Positions 25,038 to 34,422 of a stretch of DNA of 64,000 nt are shown here, piece after piece (position 1 is the first letter of the stretch; each line of letters starts with the position of its first letter). Position numbers and translations under genes: made by a program. The notes beneath the pieces were generated by a model. That model had not been told where the DNA came from. It saw nothing but the letters and a program-made list of their open reading frames with translations, and made no database searches. The stretch comes from Virgibacillus sp. SK37 (GTDB lineage: Bacteria > Bacillota > Bacilli > Bacillales > Amphibacillaceae): the NCBI RefSeq assembly GCF_000725285.1, contig NZ_CP007161.1, positions 1,039,911 to 1,103,910 on the forward strand, in the 5' to 3' direction.

Positions 25038-26858
25038 CTAGTTTGCTTTTTCCAATAATTGCCCCTGATAAAGTTGGTAGTAGTTGCCTTCTTGTGCGAG
25101 TAGTTCATCATGGCTGCCTGCTTCAATAATCTTTCCGTGCTCCAGCATGATAATTTTATCCGCTTCTTGGATGGTATTCAAGCGGTGTGCTACAACAAAA
25201 CTGGTTCTCCCCTCCATGAGGTATGTTAGTGCTTCTTGAATTTTTAATTCGGTAATGGTATCAATATTACTTGTTGCTTCATCAAGAACTAATATGGCAG
25301 GCTCTGCTAATAAAGCACGAGCAATGGTTAACAGCTGCTTCTGTCCCTGGCTGATCCCGCTACCAGTTTGATCCAGAACAGTATCGTAGCCATCAGGAAG
25401 TTTTTCAATAAAATCATGTGCATTGGCATCCTTTGCAGCTTGAATTACCTCCTGATCGGTTGCTTCCAAGCGGCCATAACGGATATTTTCCATTATTGTA
25501 GCATGGAAAAGAAAGGAGTCCTGCAGTACAAAAGCCATGTGTTTCCGGAGATTGGAACGTTTAATATCTTTTAAGTCATGTCCATCAAGTTTTATATTAC
25601 CTTCATCATAATTGTAAAAACGGGAAATTAAATTTATTATCGTGGTTTTTCCCGCCCCTGTATGGCCGACAAAAGCAACGGTTTCACCAGGTTTCGCCTC
25701 AAAGCTAATATCCTTTAAAATGGCATCTTCCTCGTAACCGAAGGAAACATGATCAAAAACAATATGTCCATTGGTTGTATTTAATTCAATAGCACTATCT
25801 TCATCTGCTTCTTCTTGAGGTTCATCAATGACTTGGAAAACCCGTTCCGCACCAGCAATGGCTGAAAGAAGGATATTGAACTGGTTGGACAACTCATTCA
25901 ATGGCCTGGTAAACTGACGTGCGTATTCGGTGAAAATGACAATGACACCAACAGTAATGAACCCCTTAATGGCCAAAATACCACCCACAAGAGCAATTAA
26001 TCCAAAGCTAAGGAAGTTCAGCATGTTCATTACTTTCGGAATAAACCCGGAAATAGTCAAAGCCCAAAACCCAGATCGGTTTAAATTTGAATTTCGCTCT
26101 TCAAATTCTCCAATTACTCGTTCTTCCTGAGAAAAAGCTTTTACTATTAACTGTCCGGATACAATTTCCTCTACATAGCCATTTACTTCACCAAGATCTT
26201 TTTGCTGTAATTTATATAAAGGACCTGTACGCTTGGTGATCCAGCGCATGCCAAGAAACATTAATGGAATAATGGACATGGTCACAACGGTCAAAATTGG
26301 ACTTAGATATAGCATTACTCCAATTGTACCAACCAAAGTTAGTACACTGGAAAAAATCTGAATCACCGATTGGTTTAGCGTGTTATTTACGTTATCAATA
26401 TCATTGGTAATCCGACTCATTAGTTCCCCATGCTGCCTCTTGTCAAAATAAGAAATGGGCAAGCGGTGAAACTGGTAGAATAAATCCTTTCTTAATGAAT
26501 AAACCGTATTTTGTGCAATCCCTACCATCCAATAATTCTGCAAAAAGATGGATAGGGAATGGAAAAGATAGATGACAATAAGCCATACTAAGAGAATGCC
26601 TAAGCCGGCCGTTTGTTTTGTAACGATGAAATCATCGATGGCCATCCCAATCATGAATGGACCAAGTAAACTAAGCCCAGAGCTAAGAACGACCATGAAA
26701 ATAACTAGTGCCAGTTTTGTTTTTTCCCGCATCAAATAGGAAGTAATTCGCTTAATGGTTCCTTTGGCATCATTTGCTTTCCGTTTTTTCTCCTTGGAAA
26801 GTTTTTCTAAGGGAATTCGCTTATATTGAAAAGGCTCTGTGAATGAATTATTCCGCAT
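25038..26858 (-). CDS. ABC exporter subunit with degenerate signature motif
   Basis: A 606-residue half-transporter: an N-terminal extension, six membrane helices, then an ATPase domain. Walker A is GHTGAGKTT and Walker B ILVLDEATSNID with an intact catalytic Glu, but the signature reads ISQGQKQ instead of LSGGQ. This is the pattern of the partner carrying a catalytically intact Walker B in heterodimeric exporters such as BmrCD, LmrCD or TM287/288. ATG 26858 follows AAAGGAG and overlaps the upstream subunit gene by 11 bases. Likely a drug or lipid exporter; substrate unknown. Confidence 0.85.
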   Translation of the reverse strand: MRNNSFTEPFQYKRIPLEKLSKEKKRKANDAKGTIKRITSYLMREKTKLALVIFMVVLSSGLSLLGPFMIGMAIDDFIVTKQTAGLGILLVWLIVIYLFHSLSIFLQNYWMVGIAQNTVYSLRKDLFYQFHRLPISYFDKRQHGELMSRITNDIDNVNNTLNQSVIQIFSSVLTLVGTIGVMLYLSPILTVVTMSIIPLMFLGMRWITKRTGPLYKLQQKDLGEVNGYVEEIVSGQLIVKAFSQEERVIGEFEERNSNLNRSGFWALTISGFIPKVMNMLNFLSFGLIALVGGILAIKGFITVGVIVIFTEYARQFTRPLNELSNQFNILLSAIAGAERVFQVIDEPQEEADEDSAIELNTTNGHIVFDHVSFGYEEDAILKDISFEAKPGETVAFVGHTGAGKTTIINLISRFYNYDEGNIKLDGHDLKDIKRSNLRKHMAFVLQDSFLFHATIMENIRYGRLEATDQEVIQAAKDANAHDFIEKLPDGYDTVLDQTGSGISQGQKQLLTIARALLAEPAILVLDEATSNIDTITELKIQEALTYLMEGRTSFVVAHRLNTIQEADKIIMLEHGKIIEAGSHDELLAQEGNYYQLYQGQLLEKAN

Positions 26859-28578
26859 ATGCATACTCCTTTCCAAACTGAGATTCTACGATGCGTCTAT
26901 AAAGCTCTGACTGTTTTAATAGTTCTTGATGTGTTCCAAGTGCCAATACATTTCCTTCATCCATTAGTAAAATGCGATCCGCACTTGTTGCAGTTGATAT
27001 CTTTTGAGTAATAATCAGGATAGTGCAATCATAGTCATCTACTGCTTCCAGTAAGCGAGATTCTGTTGCGAGGTCGAGTGCACTTGTACTATCATCCAGC
27101 ATAAGAATTTTTGGTTCGCGAATTAATGCACGTGCAATGGAAATACGCTGCTTTTGCCCACCTGAAAGATTGACCCCTTTTTGACCGATTTTGGTATCAT
27201 ACTGATTAGGTAAGTCCATGATCGTATCATGGATTTGAGCATCCTTCGCTGCTTGGATAATTTCATTTTTTGTAGCATCCTGCTTTCCCCATGCAATATT
27301 CTCGGTAATGGAACCAGTAAAAAGCAAAGGACTTTGCGGCACAAAACCAATACTTCCACGAAGATGATCTAATGTGTAAGTATCCACGAGCTGATCATCA
27401 ATATGAACTTCTCCTTTTGTTGTATCAAACAAGCGTGGAATCAACTGGAATAGCGAAGTTTTTCCAGCACCGGTGGCCCCGATAATTGCGAGCTTCTCGC
27501 CTGGATTTACTGTAAAGGAAATATTTTTAAGTACTATTTCCTTTGCGGTAGGATACGCGAAAGATACTTCATTGAAGGAAATTTTCCCTTCTGTAACTGT
27601 TACTTCCTTGTTGGCATTTTCATTCGTTTCTGAAGCAACCTCCTCGGCAAGCACAGCTTCCAATCGATTGGCAGATGCACGCATGCGGGAAAAAGCCATA
27701 ATGATAAATGTAAACATGGAAATGGACATAGCTACACGCATAGCATAGTTGACGATCGTCACAACATCACCAACAGATGTTTGACCTGCAATTGCCTGGG
27801 CGTTTCCATACCAGATTATAAAAATCAGGCTTAAATTCATTACGAATAACAAGACAGGCATGGATGCTTCCACAAAACGGAAGGTCCGTCGTGTCTCTGT
27901 CGCCAGTTCTTCATTTGAAGTAGTAAAACGGGATTCTTCATGTTCACGACGAAAGAATGCCTTAATTAAACGCATGCCGGCCAAATTTTCCTGCATAACA
28001 CGGTTCACTTGATCGACTTTTGTCTGTACCTGGTCAAACATTTTACTGGCGACTTTCAACACCCATAAAATAAATCCAACAAGCAATGGTACTGTAATAA
28101 GGAAAATAAATGCTAACCGTGCATCCACGACAAATGCCATGATGACCCCACCAATTACGATGAGTGGCGCCTTAGCCATAATCCTTAGTGCCATGAATAT
28201 AGTGTTTTGTACCTGACGAACATCATTAGTAAATCGAGTGACCAGCCCAGATGTCGGAAACTTATTCAAGCTTGCAAAGGAAAAAGCCTGGATTTTAGCA
28301 AATAGCTTTTCCCTTATATCATGGGCAAATCCCCAAGCAGCATGTGATGCATAAAAGGAGTTAATGATACCTGCGATAAATGCAGTGAAGGCAAGACCTA
28401 TCATAATGCTGCCCCACATCACAATATTGGACATGTCCTTCGTAACAACACCATCATTAATCATTTTACCTAGGAAAAACGGGAGTAATAACTCAACCGC
28501 CAGCTCAATAAGCATTAAAAGAAATGCAAAAATAGCAGCAAATTTATATGGTTTAATATAGGAAAGAACTGTTCTCAT
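26848..28578 (-). CDS. ABC exporter subunit with degenerate catalytic site
   Basis: A 576-residue half-transporter with six membrane helices and an ATPase domain. Walker A GATGAGKTS and signature LSGGQKQR are canonical, but Walker B is ILMLDDSTSALD: the catalytic Glu is Asp. Together with the partner this gives one competent and one degenerate ATP site, the hallmark of asymmetric heterodimeric exporters. GGAGGT precedes ATG 28578. No BmrB-like leader peptide was recognised upstream. Confidence 0.85.
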   Translation of the reverse strand: MRTVLSYIKPYKFAAIFAFLLMLIELAVELLLPFFLGKMINDGVVTKDMSNIVMWGSIMIGLAFTAFIAGIINSFYASHAAWGFAHDIREKLFAKIQAFSFASLNKFPTSGLVTRFTNDVRQVQNTIFMALRIMAKAPLIVIGGVIMAFVVDARLAFIFLITVPLLVGFILWVLKVASKMFDQVQTKVDQVNRVMQENLAGMRLIKAFFRREHEESRFTTSNEELATETRRTFRFVEASMPVLLFVMNLSLIFIIWYGNAQAIAGQTSVGDVVTIVNYAMRVAMSISMFTFIIMAFSRMRASANRLEAVLAEEVASETNENANKEVTVTEGKISFNEVSFAYPTAKEIVLKNISFTVNPGEKLAIIGATGAGKTSLFQLIPRLFDTTKGEVHIDDQLVDTYTLDHLRGSIGFVPQSPLLFTGSITENIAWGKQDATKNEIIQAAKDAQIHDTIMDLPNQYDTKIGQKGVNLSGGQKQRISIARALIREPKILMLDDSTSALDLATESRLLEAVDDYDCTILIITQKISTATSADRILLMDEGNVLALGTHQELLKQSELYRRIVESQFGKEYAYAE

Positions 28579-28716
28579 GCTGAACCTCCATATTTGAATG
28601 CAAAATTTCTAACTATTATAACAGTATAATAGTATTGTTTAATTTTATCCAACATTCCATTTCGGGTGACGAAGGAATTTAAGGAGGGATTGGTTGCCGT
28701 GGTACGATGGATGGGA

Positions 28717-28889
28717 GTCTCGGGTATGGGGTGAGTTGTCGCGATAGATCAGGAGGTAGTCGGGTAAGAACTGATTTGTTGCTGCAGCTGGAAGATCTGT
28801 CTAGAGTGAAAGGAGGCATGTCGCGGATAGCCGGATGATTGTCTCCGTAGAGTCCCAGATTGTCTTGGTAAAGGGATATTGTTCTCGAC
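28717..28889 (+). repeat. Decayed 21-bp phased array (GTCTCGG / GTCGCGG type)
   Basis: Motif starts: 28717 GTCTCGG, 28738 GTCGCGA, 28759 GTCGGGT, 28778 GTTGCTG, 28799 GTCTAGA, 28820 GTCGCGG, 28841 GTCTCCG, 28862 GTCTTGG, 28881 GTTCTCG. Spacing is 21 except for steps of 19 at 28778 and 28881. Same motif and period as the arrays at 39, 56.6 and 62 kb, but with many substitutions. It lies in the divergent gap between the ABC exporter and tRNA-Val. Confidence 0.7.
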
Positions 28890-29015
28890 GGATGAAGTAA
28901 TTCGTGTTTTTCAAGATATTGAGTTGTAGTGCTGCTTTAACTATCTTTTACTAAAGAACCCTGCTTATACTTATTGTCAGGCGACCGTTTGCCAAAAATG
29001 TGTTGCAAAAACATA

Positions 29016-29044
29016 TTGACAAGTTGATGTAAATTTTATATAGT
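29016..29044 (+). promoter_or_regulatory. Promoter of tRNA-Val
   Basis: TTGACA (29016-29021), 17-base spacer, TATAGT (29039-29044): near-consensus SigA promoter 23 bases before the tRNA. Confidence 0.85.
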
Positions 29045-29066
29045 TATATTATTGTCTATTACATAC

Positions 29067-29139
29067 GATTCCGTAGCTCAGCTGGGAGAGCGCATGCTTG
29101 ACAGGCATGAGGTCGTTGGTTCGAGCCCAATCGGAATCA
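29067..29139 (+). tRNA. tRNA-Val (anticodon GAC)
   Basis: A 73-nt cloverleaf: acceptor GATTCCG / CGGAATC, D arm with GCTCAGCTGGGAGAGC, anticodon stem CATGC / GCATG with loop TTGACAG (anticodon GAC, 29100-29102), T arm with GGTTCGAGCC, discriminator A. CCA is not encoded. A single tRNA gene with its own promoter and terminator. Confidence 0.95.
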
Positions 29140-29152
29140 TAACTAGAAAAAG

Positions 29153-29187
29153 CTGCACCTTATCATATTGAAGGGTGCAGTTTTTTT
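29153..29187 (+). terminator. Terminator of tRNA-Val
   Basis: Stem CTGCACC / GGTGCAG followed by seven T. Confidence 0.85.
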
Positions 29188-29368
29188 ATTGTTCTTTTGA
29201 AAGTGGCATATCTATTTCTAAATCCTCCTAAAAGCTCTGTAGTATTAATTCATACTTCAACTGTACACTCATTTTTTAACCATTCACCCAAAAAAGTTCT
29301 ATATTCAAAAAGTAGGCATATAAATATAAATAGTGTAAAACAACTTGAATGATAGGATAGGTGATTGC

Positions 29369-31429
29369 ATGGATAAAGATAAATCATCAAGACATCACAA
29401 CCCGGCTGACAACCTAAAAAATGAGCAGCTGGATCGGTACCGCGTGCAAAATACCGGGAAGCCAATGACGACAAATCAAGGAAGAAAAATATCAAATGAC
29501 TCGGAGACATTAAAAGCTGGCGAGCGAGGACCTTCATTACATGAAGACTGGCATTATTTTGAGAAAATGTCTCATTTTGTTCAGGAAGAGCAACCGGAAA
29601 GAGTTGTTCATGCAAGAGGGTATAGTGCGCATGGAGAGTTTGAGTGTTATCAATCGATGAGGCATGTAACAAAAGCAGGATTTTTACAGGAACCAGGTAA
29701 GAAAACTCCTTTAACTGTGCGTTTTTCTACCGTTCAAGGGCCTAGAGGTTCTTATGATACGGCAAGGGATTTGCGGTGTAAGGGTGTTAAGTTTTATACA
29801 GAAGAAGGAAATTACGATTTGACAACAATTGCAATGCCTGTACTAATTAACCAAGACCCAATGAAGTTTCCGGATGCGTTACACGCATACCAAGCAAAGC
29901 CAGATGATGATATACCAACAGCTTCAGGTGCACATGACTACTTCTGGGATTATGTAGCAAACAATCCGGAGGCACTTCATATGGTTGAATGGATCATGTC
30001 GGACAGGGGAATTGTGAGAAGTTACCGCATGATGGAAACTTGGTCTATTAATACGTATTTATTTGTGAATGATAAGGATGTTGCAACATTTGTGCGATTT
30101 GTCTGGAAACCTGTGCTTGGTACGCATTCCCTGCTTCAGGATGAGGCTTTAAAAATCGGTGGACTTGATCCGGATTTCCACCGTAGAGACTTACGAGAAG
30201 CGATTGATAAGGGAGCATATCCGGAGTATGAATTAGGTGTACAGTTAATTCCTTTAGAAGATGAGTTTAAATATGATTTTGATATTCTTGATCCTGCGAA
30301 GTTCTGGCCGGAAGAACTTATTCCTGTTCAACTTATCGGAAAAATGACATTAAATATTAATATTGATAATTACCATACAGAATCTGAACAAGTGGCCTTT
30401 AACCCTGCAAATGTGGTGCCTGGAATAGGCTTCTCCAACGATCCTGTGTTACAGGGGAGATTGATTGCATATCATATGGCACAAGTACACCGAATGGGTC
30501 CGAACTTCCAAGAGTTACCGATAAACAAACCAATTTGCCCATTTCATAATAATCAGCGCCGAGGACCTATGAGGTATCGAATTGACGTAGACCAGGTAAA
30601 CTATCATGAAAATTCGTTAGCAAATAACACGCCTTATACAACACCTCCAGAGGCAGGAGGGTATGAGCATTATCCAAAGAAAGTGGAAGGGCATGTTGTG
30701 CGTGGACGGAGTGAATCATTCAATGATTTCTTTTCACAACCGAGGATCTTTTGGAACAGCTTAACCTCGGTTGAAAAGCAGCATACGATTCAAGGATTCA
30801 GTTATCAGCTTGGAAAGGTAGAAAGTAAATCTGTCCGCCAGCAAAACGTTGATCTTTTGGCAAATGTAGACAATGATTTGGCATGTATTGTAGCTGATAA
30901 TATTGGTGTGGAACGTCCAACCGGCTCACAGGTTCCTGTTTCAACAAGCTATCCTTCTCTTAGTCAAGCAAAAACTTCTCCTTATTATGCATACACGCAA
31001 AAGGTAGGTGTGTTGATTGGAGATGGATTCAACGGTCCCGAGGTAGCAAACGTGCTTCAATTCTTACAGCAGAACGGTGTATTCATTAAAATAATCAGTG
31101 ACAATCTTGGGACAGTTACTGGAAGTGATGGAACGAAGCTGAAGGTGGATGACACGTTTCTTACTTCAAGCCCTTATTTGGTTGACTCTCTTTATGTTGT
31201 TGGCGGAAATGTGAAGCAACAGGAGAAATTTATGCAGGAAGTATTGGATTACGTCCATCATGCTTATAAACATTATAAACCTATTGGGGTTGCGACGAGC
31301 GGGCAGTCTTATATTCACACATCAAAAAGTAATAATTTAGCTGGAGTAGTTTTTGCTGCCAACAATCCAGACTTTGGAAAAGATTTTGTGGCAGCTATTG
31401 CTCAACAACGTTTTTGGAATAGAACATAA
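29369..31429 (+). CDS. katE: Large-subunit catalase, KatE type
   Basis: Breaks down hydrogen peroxide. The 686-residue protein is a clade II catalase: an N-terminal arm, the distal-haem His in VVHARGYSAHG (about residue 83), the catalytic Asn further along, and a C-terminal DJ-1/flavodoxin-like domain from about residue 545 (KVGVLIGDGFNGPEV). Length equals the SigB-controlled KatE of B. subtilis. ATG 29369 is preferred over TTG 29345, which would place the start before the GGATAGGTGA ribosome site. A weak SigB-like element (GTTCTA-N13-GGCATA at 29296) is not convincing. Confidence 0.93.
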   Translation: MDKDKSSRHHNPADNLKNEQLDRYRVQNTGKPMTTNQGRKISNDSETLKAGERGPSLHEDWHYFEKMSHFVQEEQPERVVHARGYSAHGEFECYQSMRHVTKAGFLQEPGKKTPLTVRFSTVQGPRGSYDTARDLRCKGVKFYTEEGNYDLTTIAMPVLINQDPMKFPDALHAYQAKPDDDIPTASGAHDYFWDYVANNPEALHMVEWIMSDRGIVRSYRMMETWSINTYLFVNDKDVATFVRFVWKPVLGTHSLLQDEALKIGGLDPDFHRRDLREAIDKGAYPEYELGVQLIPLEDEFKYDFDILDPAKFWPEELIPVQLIGKMTLNINIDNYHTESEQVAFNPANVVPGIGFSNDPVLQGRLIAYHMAQVHRMGPNFQELPINKPICPFHNNQRRGPMRYRIDVDQVNYHENSLANNTPYTTPPEAGGYEHYPKKVEGHVVRGRSESFNDFFSQPRIFWNSLTSVEKQHTIQGFSYQLGKVESKSVRQQNVDLLANVDNDLACIVADNIGVERPTGSQVPVSTSYPSLSQAKTSPYYAYTQKVGVLIGDGFNGPEVANVLQFLQQNGVFIKIISDNLGTVTGSDGTKLKVDDTFLTSSPYLVDSLYVVGGNVKQQEKFMQEVLDYVHHAYKHYKPIGVATSGQSYIHTSKSNNLAGVVFAANNPDFGKDFVAAIAQQRFWNRT

Positions 31430-31656
31430 GAAGTTTTTTGTTAAAAGCTTCTAAGAGTGAATAGAGTAACAAACATCATGTTTAAAAGATAGATCAGATG
31501 ACATATCTTAAAAATTATCTGTTCAGTGGCAAGAATTTCTTAAAAGTCTGTATTCTATTTCAAAAAGGATATAGGCTTTTTTATTTGAACGAGCATAAAA
31601 ACTTTATTGTAAGACTTTTAAACTTTAGGAGTGTTCTAAGAGGAAAAGATTTTCTA

Positions 31657-31676
31657 ATTCGTAATGATTACTGTTT
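31657..31676 (+). promoter_or_regulatory. Zur-box-like site (distal)
   Basis: TTCGTAATGATTACTG contains the GTAATGATTAC core of the Zur operator. It is about 250 bases upstream of the second box and precedes no convincing ORF; a 70-codon frame at 31498-31710 runs across it and is not regarded as a gene. Confidence 0.55.
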
Positions 31677-31905
31677 ACAAACGGATGCTTTTTCTTTATA
31701 CTATTTTTAAATCGTAAACATTTCGTTTTAGATTAATAATTAAGGTGTATTGACTGAACAAACGAATTTAAGTGAAGGAAATTCCGAATTAAATTATGCC
31801 GCGCTGAGTCCATTTCGATTTATTGGATTACAGCTGGCATTACATAGGTACATTTGCTTTTGTGATAGGCTTATTCTGTTATGTTCAGTCTTTATTTCTG
31901 AGATA

Positions 31906-31927
31906 TAACCGTAATGATTACGATTTA
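31906..31927 (+). promoter_or_regulatory. Zur box of the zinc-binding lipoprotein gene
   Basis: CCGTAATGATTACGATTTA holds the 13-base palindrome CGTAATGATTACG, close to the Bacillus Zur consensus. It directly precedes a TATAAT -10 (31928-31933), so bound Zur would block transcription when zinc is plentiful. Confidence 0.85.
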
Positions 31928-31981
31928 TATAATTATTTAAAGGAAGGAAGAGGATGAATTGAAAAGTTTATTGGTTTTACA

Positions 31982-33028
31982 ATGCTGGTCGTATTTCTTA
32001 TTTCTGTATTGAGTGGATGTAGTAATCCGACATCTAGTTCGACTGGTTCTACAGATGGGGAAGCTACAAAAGAAAATAAGTCGTTGTTAAAGGTATATAC
32101 GACATTATATCCATTAGAATTTTTTACAAAGCAGATTGGTGGTAACAAGGTGGAGGTTGAATCAATACTACCTCCAGGAGCAGATGCACACACATTTGAA
32201 CCAGATTCTAAACAAATGGTTGAAATTGCTAAAGCAGATCTGTTTATATATAACAATAAACAAATGGAAGGTTATGCCAAAAGCATAGGTGAAGCCTTGC
32301 AAACAGAGGATGTGGAGACATTAGAAGCGAGTGCTGGTATAGAACTGCTCAGTTATACGGATGAACATATTCTTGAAGAGGCAGTTCATGGTGATGAACA
32401 TGAGCATGGGGAAGATGAGCATCATCATGATGGGGATCATTCAGCAGAAGAACATGGGCAAGAACAACAACACGACGAAACAGCGGATCACAGTCACCAT
32501 CATGGGGATGAGGATCCACATGTTTGGCTGGATCCAATTCGTTCTATAGAACTAGCACGCCATATAAAAGATAAATTAATTGAAATAGATCCAGAATCTA
32601 AAGAAGCATTTGAAGCTAATTTTGCAGCATTAAAAACAAAACTGGAAGAGCTGGATACTGATTACAAAAAGCAACTTAACTCCATGGAGGAAAATGAGAT
32701 ATTAGTTACTCATGCTGCGTATGGATACTGGGAGGATACATATGGATTAAGACAAATAGCAATTTCAGGGCTTTCACCATCCAATGAACCTTCTCAAAAA
32801 CAACTGAAGAAAGTGATCGATATAGTTAAAGATCATCAAATCAACTACTTGCTATTCGAACAGAATGTAGAGCCGCGTGTTGCTAAAATAATTCAAAAGG
32901 AGACAAATGTCCGTTCATTGTATATTCATAACTTGTCTGTATTAACTGAGTCTGATATTGAAAATACCGAAGACTATTTTACACTTATGCAACAAAATCT
33001 GGAAACATTAGTGAAGGCATTACAGTAA
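31982..33028 (+). CDS. znuA: Zinc ABC transporter substrate-binding lipoprotein (ZnuA/AdcA type)
   Basis: Cluster A-I metal-binding lipoprotein. The lipobox LSGC is followed by KVYTTLYPLEFFTKQIGG and PPGADAHTFEPD with the first zinc His, then a long His/Asp/Glu-rich loop (about residues 125-180) typical of zinc rather than manganese binders, then DPHVWLDP, VTHAAYGY and FEQNVEPR. No znuB or znuC gene follows. The ATG at 31982 leaves a signal peptide without a positive N-region; the frame is open back to an ATT codon at 31958 (EKFIGFT precedes the ATG) which sits behind AAGGAAGGAAGAGG. The real start may be that rare codon. Confidence 0.87.
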   Translation: MLVVFLISVLSGCSNPTSSSTGSTDGEATKENKSLLKVYTTLYPLEFFTKQIGGNKVEVESILPPGADAHTFEPDSKQMVEIAKADLFIYNNKQMEGYAKSIGEALQTEDVETLEASAGIELLSYTDEHILEEAVHGDEHEHGEDEHHHDGDHSAEEHGQEQQHDETADHSHHHGDEDPHVWLDPIRSIELARHIKDKLIEIDPESKEAFEANFAALKTKLEELDTDYKKQLNSMEENEILVTHAAYGYWEDTYGLRQIAISGLSPSNEPSQKQLKKVIDIVKDHQINYLLFEQNVEPRVAKIIQKETNVRSLYIHNLSVLTESDIENTEDYFTLMQQNLETLVKALQ

Positions 33029-33030
33029 GG

Positions 33031-33066
33031 GGAGGGAGCTCAATATAGCTCCCTTATTTATTTTTG
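33031..33066 (+). terminator. Terminator of znuA
   Basis: Stem GGGAGCT / AGCTCCC followed by TTATTTATTTTTG. Confidence 0.75.
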
Positions 33067-33293
33067 TTTAAAAACTTCCAAATTTAGGATCCACCCGCTA
33101 AAACTATTCATTGCAAAGTCAGCTCTGTTAGGTAAATTATGGTATGATAAGGAAAAATAAAACTACTATTGTAAACATTCAAGAAAGGACCACTAGGTTT
33201 TAAATGTAATAATAATGCCCGGCTTTCCAATACACCTGCTAGAAATAACGGCATGAGGGACGAAGTATCTTTGTGCAAAAAAGGGGAAACGAG

Positions 33294-33914
33294 ATGAAAA
33301 AATTAATATGTATTTCAGGCATTTTTTTAGTATTTAGTTACTTGGCTGGTTGCTCGGATGAACAAACTTCGACCTCCATAAAAGTAAAAGAGTCGGAATT
33401 ATCAGAGAGGGAGGAAGCTATTCTTTTATCAACTACAGAACAGTCATTTATCTTTGATTTCAAAGTCGATTCCTCCTACAAAGAAGTTGAGTTATGGATG
33501 GATAAATATGAATTTGGAAAAAAAGCGGGGAAGGTCAATCATCTTATTTCTGATGTTAATGAGAAGGGGTATCTTATGTTTACAATCTCTAAGGAGGCAG
33601 GGGAGCAGGATATGTCTGTCTTTAATGTCGGGGTATTTAGCGATGGGGGAACTGGCGCTTTAACGAATGCAGAGCGAATTGGAGAAAAGGGATTGAAGAA
33701 TATGTCTAGTGTGTGGGCTACAAATCCATTGCTTGCTGAAGATGGAGCGGAAGAAAAAATATTGTCTTCCATTTGCTATAAAAGTGGAGATGGTTCCATG
33801 CAGAGCCTTTCAGATGACTTTTACCACGATGTAGAGGGGAATCTCGACAGAATTAAGGAATACGACACCGTGTATCTTTTAAAAGCGAAATTTATTAAAA
33901 CAGAAATTCAATAG
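33294..33914 (+). CDS. Lipoprotein of unknown function
   Basis: A 206-residue lipoprotein: MKKLICISG signal peptide with lipobox LAGC (Cys20). The mature part has mixed strands and no domain I recognise. ATG 33294 has AGGGGAAACGAG upstream; the frame is open to 33273. It stands alone before a PH-domain gene. Function not assigned. Confidence 0.65.
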   Translation: MKKLICISGIFLVFSYLAGCSDEQTSTSIKVKESELSEREEAILLSTTEQSFIFDFKVDSSYKEVELWMDKYEFGKKAGKVNHLISDVNEKGYLMFTISKEAGEQDMSVFNVGVFSDGGTGALTNAERIGEKGLKNMSSVWATNPLLAEDGAEEKILSSICYKSGDGSMQSLSDDFYHDVEGNLDRIKEYDTVYLLKAKFIKTEIQ

Positions 33915-34027
33915 CCTGTTGCAATAGAAAGAGCAAGAATAGTTGTTAGCAGACCTCGCAAATAATTTTCGGAATATATTGAAACCTATATCCGGCGCTA
34001 CTCGTAATAGGCTTAGGGGTGATGTGA

Positions 34028-34381
34028 ATGCGTGCAGATGTGGCATATGTGAAAGCATGCGTGTTAACTGATCGAGAATCAATACAAGTCAGTATGCGCT
34101 GTGCGATGAAAATATTTATTTACAGGCAGGTGTATAGGCCTGGAATGCTTGTTGCCACAGAACAGCGATTAATTTTTCTAGCTGATTCTACTAGAGGCAA
34201 TGAACTAATGGAGTCATTTGAATATAAGGATATAAAAGAGATACGTAAAAAACGAGGATTGATTAACTCGCAGATTGTCCTAAGGCATAAAAATGATATA
34301 GTGAAATTTTCTCGGATTTTAACTGATAATGATGAACGATTGGTTAAAGTGGTTAGAGAAATGATGTTAAAAATCTGTTAA
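34028..34381 (+). CDS. Bacterial PH domain protein
   Basis: A 117-residue protein with the layout of a bacterial PH (YokE-like) domain: strands with LVATEQRLIFLADS and FEYKDIKEIRKKRG, and a C-terminal helix (ERLVKVVREMMLK). Such domains often sense or bind membranes or partner proteins; the role here is unknown. RBS GGGGTGATG precedes ATG. Likely co-transcribed with the acetyltransferase gene 41 bases downstream. Confidence 0.6.
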   Translation: MRADVAYVKACVLTDRESIQVSMRCAMKIFIYRQVYRPGMLVATEQRLIFLADSTRGNELMESFEYKDIKEIRKKRGLINSQIVLRHKNDIVKFSRILTDNDERLVKVVREMMLKIC

Positions 34382-34422
34382 AAGGAAGACCATGGTATCT
34401 AAGGATAGAGGAGGGTTCGCTC

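Noticed and set aside
29296-29320. SigB promoter before catalase (GTTCTA-N13-GGCATA)
   Set aside because: Too many mismatches in both boxes; left as unproven although KatE is SigB-controlled in B. subtilis.
31498-31710. 70-codon ORF downstream of catalase
   Set aside because: No ribosome site, runs across a Zur-box-like palindrome, no recognisable protein features.
31741-31900. Possible membrane-protein remnant (a hydrophobic frame near 31830-31900)
   Set aside because: The frame is closed upstream by a stop at about 31810 and lacks a start and ribosome site; not enough to call a pseudogene.
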